Source: an uncultured Verrucomicrobia subdivision 3 bacterium
Lineage (GTDB): Bacteria; Verrucomicrobiota; Verrucomicrobiia; Limisphaerales; UBA11358
Reading direction: 5' to 3'
Length of the DNA: 64,000 bases
Assembly: GCA_903872345.1 (NCBI GenBank)
Contig: CAIQKM010000033.1
Location: 1-64,000, forward strand
Shown: positions 58,612 through 64,000 of the stretch, piece after piece
Layout: each line of letters begins with the position of its first letter
Numbering within the stretch: the first letter of the stretch is position 1
Program-made: the position numbers and the translations under genes
Notes under the pieces: model-generated
Seen by the model: only the letters and a program-made list of their open reading frames with translations
Database searches by the model: none
Told to the model about the DNA's origin: nothing

Positions 58612-61600
58612 TTTTTTCTCCGACTGTGCTCCTCAATGGTTTCAGCGATAAAATCATCTGCGTCCAGCAAGGCGTTGGTCTCCGTCCATTCAAGGCGCCG
58701 TGGCGGTTTGATAATGTGAACGGTATCGCCGTCCTTCAGACGGACGCTCCGTTTTACATAGACCCATTGGCTAAACTTTGTTTCCGCAGCCTCCAACAGC
58801 GCTTTAAGCGTTGCAGCTTCCTTGCCTTCGGCGGCACGTACTTCTGGGACGATGACCTCGCGTTGTTTTGTCAGTGTGATGGAAACGCAGATTCCCATTG
58901 GAGAATGTAAAACTACGATTTTGTGATGGGCTTTCCCGCCAAGGAAGCCATCCAGTTCAGAACGGAGGCGCAATGCATAGGTCTTTAATTCTGTTTCATC
59001 TGGGCTGACACGAAGGAATAATGGATTTTTGCCTTTATTTAATTGGTAACGAACGCGGAAAAACTCGCTTACAATTAGTGATGCCGAAGCAGGAAGCCGC
59101 AGAGCTGTCGCAACACGGCAATCAATCAATTCCTTTACCTCTGAAAGCTCGGCACCTTGAGACTCCAATAATGTGGCTTCTTCCCAAGCAGCGCATAATT
59201 TTTGCTCTCTTTCCTTTGTCAATTCAGGGAATGGTAGGTTTTTGGCGTCTCCTTTGTCTATAAGACTCCTGTCAATTCCCCATTCTGCGCTCATCAGGAA
59301 TAGAAGGTAGCTGGCGTAACTGGAATTCCAAAGAGCCGCAACGGCTTTCATTTCAGATGCAGTACCGCCTGCCAATCCCATTTTGCGCTGCCGAATTATA
59401 AAATTATTATCGCTATAGGCAGCAAAATCACTGACAAGGAGTAGATGTGGTCCTTTTATTATACGCATGCCAGCTAATCCCCCGTTGCGAACGAAACACC
59501 CAAAAGTATTCGGCTTTACAAAAGTATCTGGAACAACCAGACGTTTGCCATCTCTTGTGAAGTTTTGGTGGTCGAGAACTTTAACGCCTTTCAATTGCTC
59601 GACCATTTCGCTTGGGTCATTTGGAGTACCTGCGTCTTTTCTGAGTTGTAGGCCTAATTCAAGATGCCAACCGCGAGATTTCACGATTGTTCCAAGTGTC
59701 GTTACGAAAATATTTTGAAGCTTCCGTAGCGTGCTCAAATCGCGCTGATTACACCATAATGCGAATTTCCAAGTCTTTGCACTTCCCGATTCAACATCTT
59801 GAGGTGGGATAGCTTTAATTTCTGATTCAGAATATCCGATTACCCACGATTTCCTGCGGTGTTTAGATTGACTCTGCATTGACCACTGATTTGCAACAAA
59901 AGGGCCAAAATGTAGTACTGGTTTTGGATTTGCAGCAGAAATACGTCGAGTATAAACCAGAGTCATAGCGGGGGCATCCGCTGAAAAAATCACATAAGCA
60001 AGGTTCGCTAGGTTGGTCACTCGGTGCACTTGCAAACCGCCGAAAAACTTCCGTCGCCATTCTAATAGGTGGTCATTGGTCAGTGTCTTAGCATGCAAAA
60101 TAAGTCCGACAACGCCATCGATTTTAAGACAGTCCATTACACGCCAAGCAAAAGCTTCGCCCGTTCTATCTCTTGCAAGAGAATAAATTGTTTTGTGTTT
60201 ATTATACCATTCTTTGAAGTGGCGAGCTTTGGGATCATCCATGTTTGACTCCACCCAAGGCGGATTTCCGACAATACAATCAAAACGAAGACCTTTGCCT
60301 TCGTTTGAAATCAACAATTTCCAAAACTGTCCGTTTTCATCGAAGAAGTCTTCACGAAAGAGGTTGTTGCCGAATAATGTAGGAAACTTGATTTTACATT
60401 TATGTAACTCAGGCGGATCCACATAGCTTAACATTGCCAGTATGAGACTGAATCCGGCAATCTGACAGGCGGTTCGATTACGCTCGACTCCATAGATACT
60501 GTTGATTAGTAACTTCTTTAGCTCGCCTGCATTAAGTGAAATACATTTCTGCCGATCACACTCCATCTCCACTAATCGGCGATAGGTAACAACCAAAAAG
60601 ACGCCGGACCCGCAGCAGCAATCCAAAATCTTCATCCCCAATTTAAGCGGATTGACGGAGTTGACTTCGGCAACTAGGTAGTCTGCTAACGACTCAGGTG
60701 TGTAATGGGCACCCCGCTTTTCGGGGTCGGAAGCGTCATCTTTTGCTGGTAGTGGGGCTGATTTATCTATCTCCTCCCCTTCACCATCTTCAGCGTGTAG
60801 AAACTGCTCATAGATTGATGATATGAACTCCACCGGGATAGAGGCAAAGTCATATGCCTTAAATGATAAGTGCATCTGTCCTTCCACATCCTCACCCGCA
60901 AATATTCGCGCCACGCTGCGAATAGCGTCTGCTCTTGGCGCATGGCGACTACCCCAGGCAATTGGAAATAATTTGCCATTAAATTTGTTTTCGACCGCTC
61001 GTACGAGTTTCCGAAAGCTTTCCAACGTAATATCAGCCGAAAAAACCTTCCCACTAAAAACGCTGGCAGGGTCAACCTTGGCTTCGCCTTTCAGCCATTC
61101 GTCCGAAAGAATATCACGTGCCCGCAAATACGACAGATAAACAAATTTGCCAATCAGCGCATGACTTGTATCCGGCGGGAGAATGTGGGGTTTTTTCTGA
61201 AGCACCTCCCCAAGTGATTTCAGGTTTTTTAACAGCGTCGTATCAACCCGTTGGTCTGTGCCCAAATGCTTGGACTCATTTTGCCAGATTACACCACGGT
61301 TGATGGCATCCGCAGTAAAGGAAGAAAGTGCTTCGATTACACATGTCACACCTTCGTCCGTCCGTAAAGTTCCGGTTACTGCGCCGACATCTGGTTTATC
61401 TGGATCAAAGGCGAAGCCAGTAAAAACGCGAACTTGTGCCGGCATTACGACGATAAGGAAGGGGTTAACACCCTGGTTCCAAAGTTTGCGATGAATTGCT
61501 CTTGCTTCTTCAACCGAATTAGCTTCAGCAACGTGGACGGCGGCTCGGAGGGCCTTTGGATCCGGCGAAGTTCTGAAAAAAAAGGTTCCTTTCACTCCGG

Positions 61601-61721
61601 CTTCGCGCGCCGAACGAACCCAATGCCGATCTGACAACGCAAGAAGCCCTTGCCCCTCATCCTCGCAGAAAAGAGGCGAATTTCTGTACCCGAGTGCTGA
61701 AGTTAAATCGTCGTAAAACAC
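58608..61721 (-). CDS. Large N6-adenine DNA methylase, type IIG/PglX-like
   Basis: The protein is 1037 aa. Residues 1-330 are a helical N-terminal region ending in 'RGAHYTPESLADYLV'. SAM-binding motif I is 'MKILDCCCGSGVFLVV' (about 362-378), and catalytic motif IV is 'FDCIVGNPPWVES' (about 480-492), which marks adenine N6 methylation. The C-terminal 400 residues look like a target-recognition domain. No nuclease motif is seen in it, but the coupled downstream gene has one. Together they form a candidate two-gene restriction or phage-defence system. AT-rich base use suggests recent transfer. Confidence 0.85.
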   Translation of the reverse strand: MFYDDLTSALGYRNSPLFCEDEGQGLLALSDRHWVRSAREAGVKGTFFFRTSPDPKALRAAVHVAEANSVEEARAIHRKLWNQGVNPFLIVVMPAQVRVFTGFAFDPDKPDVGAVTGTLRTDEGVTCVIEALSSFTADAINRGVIWQNESKHLGTDQRVDTTLLKNLKSLGEVLQKKPHILPPDTSHALIGKFVYLSYLRARDILSDEWLKGEAKVDPASVFSGKVFSADITLESFRKLVRAVENKFNGKLFPIAWGSRHAPRADAIRSVARIFAGEDVEGQMHLSFKAYDFASIPVEFISSIYEQFLHAEDGEGEEIDKSAPLPAKDDASDPEKRGAHYTPESLADYLVAEVNSVNPLKLGMKILDCCCGSGVFLVVTYRRLVEMECDRQKCISLNAGELKKLLINSIYGVERNRTACQIAGFSLILAMLSYVDPPELHKCKIKFPTLFGNNLFREDFFDENGQFWKLLISNEGKGLRFDCIVGNPPWVESNMDDPKARHFKEWYNKHKTIYSLARDRTGEAFAWRVMDCLKIDGVVGLILHAKTLTNDHLLEWRRKFFGGLQVHRVTNLANLAYVIFSADAPAMTLVYTRRISAANPKPVLHFGPFVANQWSMQSQSKHRRKSWVIGYSESEIKAIPPQDVESGSAKTWKFALWCNQRDLSTLRKLQNIFVTTLGTIVKSRGWHLELGLQLRKDAGTPNDPSEMVEQLKGVKVLDHQNFTRDGKRLVVPDTFVKPNTFGCFVRNGGLAGMRIIKGPHLLLVSDFAAYSDNNFIIRQRKMGLAGGTASEMKAVAALWNSSYASYLLFLMSAEWGIDRSLIDKGDAKNLPFPELTKEREQKLCAAWEEATLLESQGAELSEVKELIDCRVATALRLPASASLIVSEFFRVRYQLNKGKNPLFLRVSPDETELKTYALRLRSELDGFLGGKAHHKIVVLHSPMGICVSITLTKQREVIVPEVRAAEGKEAATLKALLEAAETKFSQWVYVKRSVRLKDGDTVHIIKPPRRLEWTETNALLDADDFIAETIEEHSRRKK

Positions 61722-61885
61722 TTTGCAAAGCCTATTTCGTTTGAATATTAAAATAGCAGACGAAGACTTGCAATAACGGGCGGGAAATAAAATATCGGGG
61801 AAGAAAATAACGCTGTTTCATTTTGATTCGAGCAAATAGAGGCCGTCTTCGTTTGCTTAAGCCGCTTGGTTCGTTGCACCTTTTC

Positions 61886-61920
61886 GAAAAAAACGCCGCC
61901 CACGGTGACGCGGGCGGCGT
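61886..61920 (-). terminator. Intrinsic terminator for the hopanoid gene transcript
   Basis: CGCCGCCC pairs with GGGCGGCG around a 10-nt loop; on the minus strand the hairpin is followed by TTTTTTT. It lies about 30 bp after the hpnJ stop. Confidence 0.85.
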
Positions 61921-61948
61921 GTTGAAACGTTCGGTTTTTGCCGGGCTT

Positions 61949-63409
61949 TTACAGCGAGGCGGCGGCGGCTTTGGCGGTGGCCATGTCTTGCTTGCGGTTT
62001 TTCAGGGTGGTGAAAAACTCGTAGCCTTCGCGGAGGCGGCGGACCATGACGCGCTTGTCTTCCAGCATGGTTTTAACAATGCGCAGGATGGGTTTCGGCC
62101 GGAAATAATAGGTGCGGTAGAAACGGTCCACTTCTTCAAAGATGGCGTCCTTGTTCAGGCCGGGATATTCAATGGTGCTGTCCTGGTAGCCTTCGCCGCC
62201 GAGGAGATCGGTCTTTTCCTTCTTGGCGAACCAGCCGTTGAGACGGGCCTGTTCGTAGAGTTCGGTGCCGGGGTACGGCGCGGCGAGACTGACCTGGATG
62301 CTGAACACGTCCAGTTCCTTCGCAAAATCAATGGTCTGCTGGATGGTCTCGCGGGTTTCCACGGGCAACCCGAGGATGAACGTGCCGTGAATGAGCACGC
62401 CGGCCTTGTGACAGTCCTTGGTGAACCGGCGCATTTCGTCGGTGGTCACACCTTTCTTAATGCGGGTGAGGGTGTCGTCGTTGCCGCTTTCATAGCCGAC
62501 GAGGAACAGGCGGAGGCCGTTATCCTTGAGCAGCTTGATGTTGTCGTAATCCAGGTTCGCGCGGCTGTTGCAGGACCAGGTGAGGCCCAGGGGCGAGATC
62601 TTCTTGGCGATTTCGCGGGCGCGCGGGAGGTTCGCGGTGAAGGTGTCGTCATCAAAGAAATATTCCACGACTTCGGGGAACAGTTTCTTGAGGTACGCCA
62701 TTTCGTCGGCGACGTTTTGGGCGGAGCGGACGCGGTACTTGTGACCGCCGATGGTCTGGGGCCAGAGGCAGAACGTACACTGCGCGGGACAGCCGCGGCC
62801 GGTGTACATGCTCATGTACGGATGGTTCAGATAGCCATTGAAGTACTTCTGAACATCCACATCGCGGCGATAGATGTCGCCCACCCACGGGAGGGTGTCG
62901 AGATTTTCGATCAGCGGACGCTCGGCGTTGTGCTTGATCTTGCCTTCCTTGTCCTTGTAGGACAGGCCGAGCACGGTGGCAAATTCGCGGCCTTCGGCGA
63001 CTTCCTTGCAGGTGTAATCAAATTCCTTGCGGCCGACCCAGTCAATGGCCCAGGAGGCCTTGAGCGTTTCGGTAGGGAGCACGGCGGCATGGGCGCCGAC
63101 GAAACCGATGACGGTGCCGGGCTTCTGCTGCTTGATGGCTTCGGCCACCTTGCAGTCGTTCTTCAACGACGGCGTGCTGGTATGGATGATGACGTGATCG
63201 AAGTCCTTGGCGATGCGCAGGCATTCGTCCTTGCCGATATTATGCGGCGGGCAGTCGAGGAGCTTGGCGTTGGGCGTCAGCGCGGCGGGTTGCGCCAGCC
63301 AGGTGGGATACCAATAGCTGGTCACTTCACGGACCGTCTGATAACGCGCACCGGCGCCGCCATCGAAACCGTCAAAGCTCGGGGGTGAAAGATACAGTGT
63401 TTTGCTCAT
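61949..63409 (-). CDS. hpnJ: Hopanoid biosynthesis radical SAM protein HpnJ
   Basis: This 486-aa protein has an N-terminal cobalamin-binding-like domain (1-150) and a radical SAM core with the cluster motif 'CPAQCTFCLWPQ' (CxxxCxxC), plus 'PYPGTELYEQARLNGWF'. Length and motifs match HpnJ, which acts on the side chain in hopanoid synthesis (bacteriohopanetetrol cyclitol ether formation). It is downstream of hpnH on the same strand and followed by a terminator. Confidence 0.88.
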   Translation of the reverse strand: MSKTLYLSPPSFDGFDGGAGARYQTVREVTSYWYPTWLAQPAALTPNAKLLDCPPHNIGKDECLRIAKDFDHVIIHTSTPSLKNDCKVAEAIKQQKPGTVIGFVGAHAAVLPTETLKASWAIDWVGRKEFDYTCKEVAEGREFATVLGLSYKDKEGKIKHNAERPLIENLDTLPWVGDIYRRDVDVQKYFNGYLNHPYMSMYTGRGCPAQCTFCLWPQTIGGHKYRVRSAQNVADEMAYLKKLFPEVVEYFFDDDTFTANLPRAREIAKKISPLGLTWSCNSRANLDYDNIKLLKDNGLRLFLVGYESGNDDTLTRIKKGVTTDEMRRFTKDCHKAGVLIHGTFILGLPVETRETIQQTIDFAKELDVFSIQVSLAAPYPGTELYEQARLNGWFAKKEKTDLLGGEGYQDSTIEYPGLNKDAIFEEVDRFYRTYYFRPKPILRIVKTMLEDKRVMVRRLREGYEFFTTLKNRKQDMATAKAAAASL

Positions 63410-63444
63410 GTGCTTGGCTTAAAATCTTCTTCAATCTGGCTGGC

Positions 63445-64000
63445 TTACTTGGTCTTGGCGGCGGATTCTTCCGTGCCGCAGGAGCCGGCTCCGGCATGTT
63501 CCTCTTCCTTGTGGGTGAAGGCGCCACGGGCGCCGGCGGCGGGGGATTTCAGGGCGGCCTTGGCTTCGGCCAGATGGCCCTTGCCGATGGTCACACCGTT
63601 GTAGGCGCGCTTGGTCAGGTCGGTCGAGGCCGGGAACGGCTTCGGCTTGGTGCCGAAGTTGTAGCGGAAATTCTTCCAGTTGTCGCCGCTCTTATAGTTG
63701 GTGCCCAGTGCTCCGCTCGGGTCGTAGCCGCAATGCACCATGCAGTTTTCGCAGCGGGGGTCACGGGCCTTGCCGTCCACGACGCCGTAATTTTCCCAGT
63801 TCACTTTCGTGAGCATTTCCTGATAGCCATTGTAATGGCCATCGGTCATGAGGTAGCAGGGAGCCTTCCAGCCTTTGACGTTGTAGGTCGGAATGGCCCA
63901 CGCGGTGCAGGTGAGCTCGCGCTTGCCGGACAGGAATTCCTGATAAACAGGCGTGCCGAAAATGGTGAACAGCTTGCCCCATTCCTCGATCTTCGCGAAT
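63445..64000 (-). CDS. hpnH: Adenosyl-hopene transferase HpnH, C-terminal part (start beyond window)
   Basis: The open frame runs from the stop at 63445 past the window edge. It contains 'LFTIFGTPVYQEFLSGKREL', 'CTAWAIPTYNVKGWKAPCYL', 'DPRCENCMVHCGYDPSGAL', the DUF3463-type C-terminus of HpnH. HpnH is a radical SAM enzyme that joins a 5-deoxyadenosyl group to diploptene, the first step of extended hopanoids. The gene is followed by hpnJ after 35 bp, so they are one operon. Confidence 0.88.
   Translation of the reverse strand, partial: FAKIEEWGKLFTIFGTPVYQEFLSGKRELTCTAWAIPTYNVKGWKAPCYLMTDGHYNGYQEMLTKVNWENYGVVDGKARDPRCENCMVHCGYDPSGALGTNYKSGDNWKNFRYNFGTKPKPFPASTDLTKRAYNGVTIGKGHLAEAKAALKSPAAGARGAFTHKEEEHAGAGSCGTEESAAKTK

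Noticed and set aside
61823-63388. 521-aa plus-strand ORF opposite hpnJ
   Set aside because: Shadow frame; the radical SAM motif is on the minus strand.
1-64000. CRISPR array, rRNA, integron or retron reverse transcriptase
   Set aside because: No regularly spaced direct repeats with unique spacers, no rRNA-like sequence and no reverse-transcriptase motif seen in the window.

Overview
Host: the window looks like a chromosome segment of a Verrucomicrobiota bacterium, most likely close to Pedosphaera/Limisphaerales. The evidence is a DUF1559-style pseudopilin, secreted plant-polysaccharide enzymes with the asparagine/threonine-rich 'STNL..W' C-terminal domain common in that phylum, an LpxC-FabZ fusion, hopanoid genes and many short hairpin repeats. 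This placement is inference from gene content; there is no rRNA in the window.

Layout. 1-5.3 kb: the tail of an IS transposase, a pseudopilin, an SGNH esterase, a small membrane zinc ribbon and a GH51-like arabinofuranosidase. About 5.3-40.13 kb: a complete-looking Mu-like transposable prophage. Its early module runs leftward (ribbon-helix-helix-like regulator, small genes, DNA-binding protein, MuA transposase, MuB ATPase, Gam-like protein, orphan C5 methyltransferase). Its late module runs rightward (zinc-ribbon proteins, lipoprotein, class-3 lipase, membrane proteins, terminase pair, portal-MuF fusion, HK97 protease and capsid, connector proteins, tail tube, tape measure, tail tip and fibre proteins). 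The two modules diverge from a 91-bp region with two palindromes. Both prophage ends carry copies of a TTTGAGAA motif in opposite orientation. 40.15-42.6 kb: a repeat-rich stretch with a pair of ~179-bp elements whose stems differ by compensatory changes. 41.7-51.8 kb (minus strand): Nudix hydrolase, two cyclophilins, LpxA, LpxC-FabZ, a GH127 enzyme, a TPR protein and PurU. 52.1-55.0 kb: the three-gene proton-translocating transhydrogenase operon. 55.2-56.4 kb: a small membrane protein, an exosortase-associated CAAX-type protease and tRNA-Val(GAC). 56.8-61.7 kb: a DUF488 gene with a one-base frameshift, a truncated neighbour, and an AT-richer methylase-nuclease cassette that appears to have landed in that neighbour. 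61.9-64 kb: hopanoid genes hpnJ and hpnH (hpnH runs off the edge).

How it works together: the prophage joins Mu-type replicative transposition to an HK97-type head and a probably non-contractile tail. Two things set it apart. A lipase sits where Mu keeps its murein hydrolase. Four late genes encode proteins with Sec-type signal sequences followed by host-like N/T-rich beta domains, including one with classic tail-fibre motifs. These exported-looking structural-operon proteins and the covarying 179-bp repeat pair are the best candidates for undescribed biology here.
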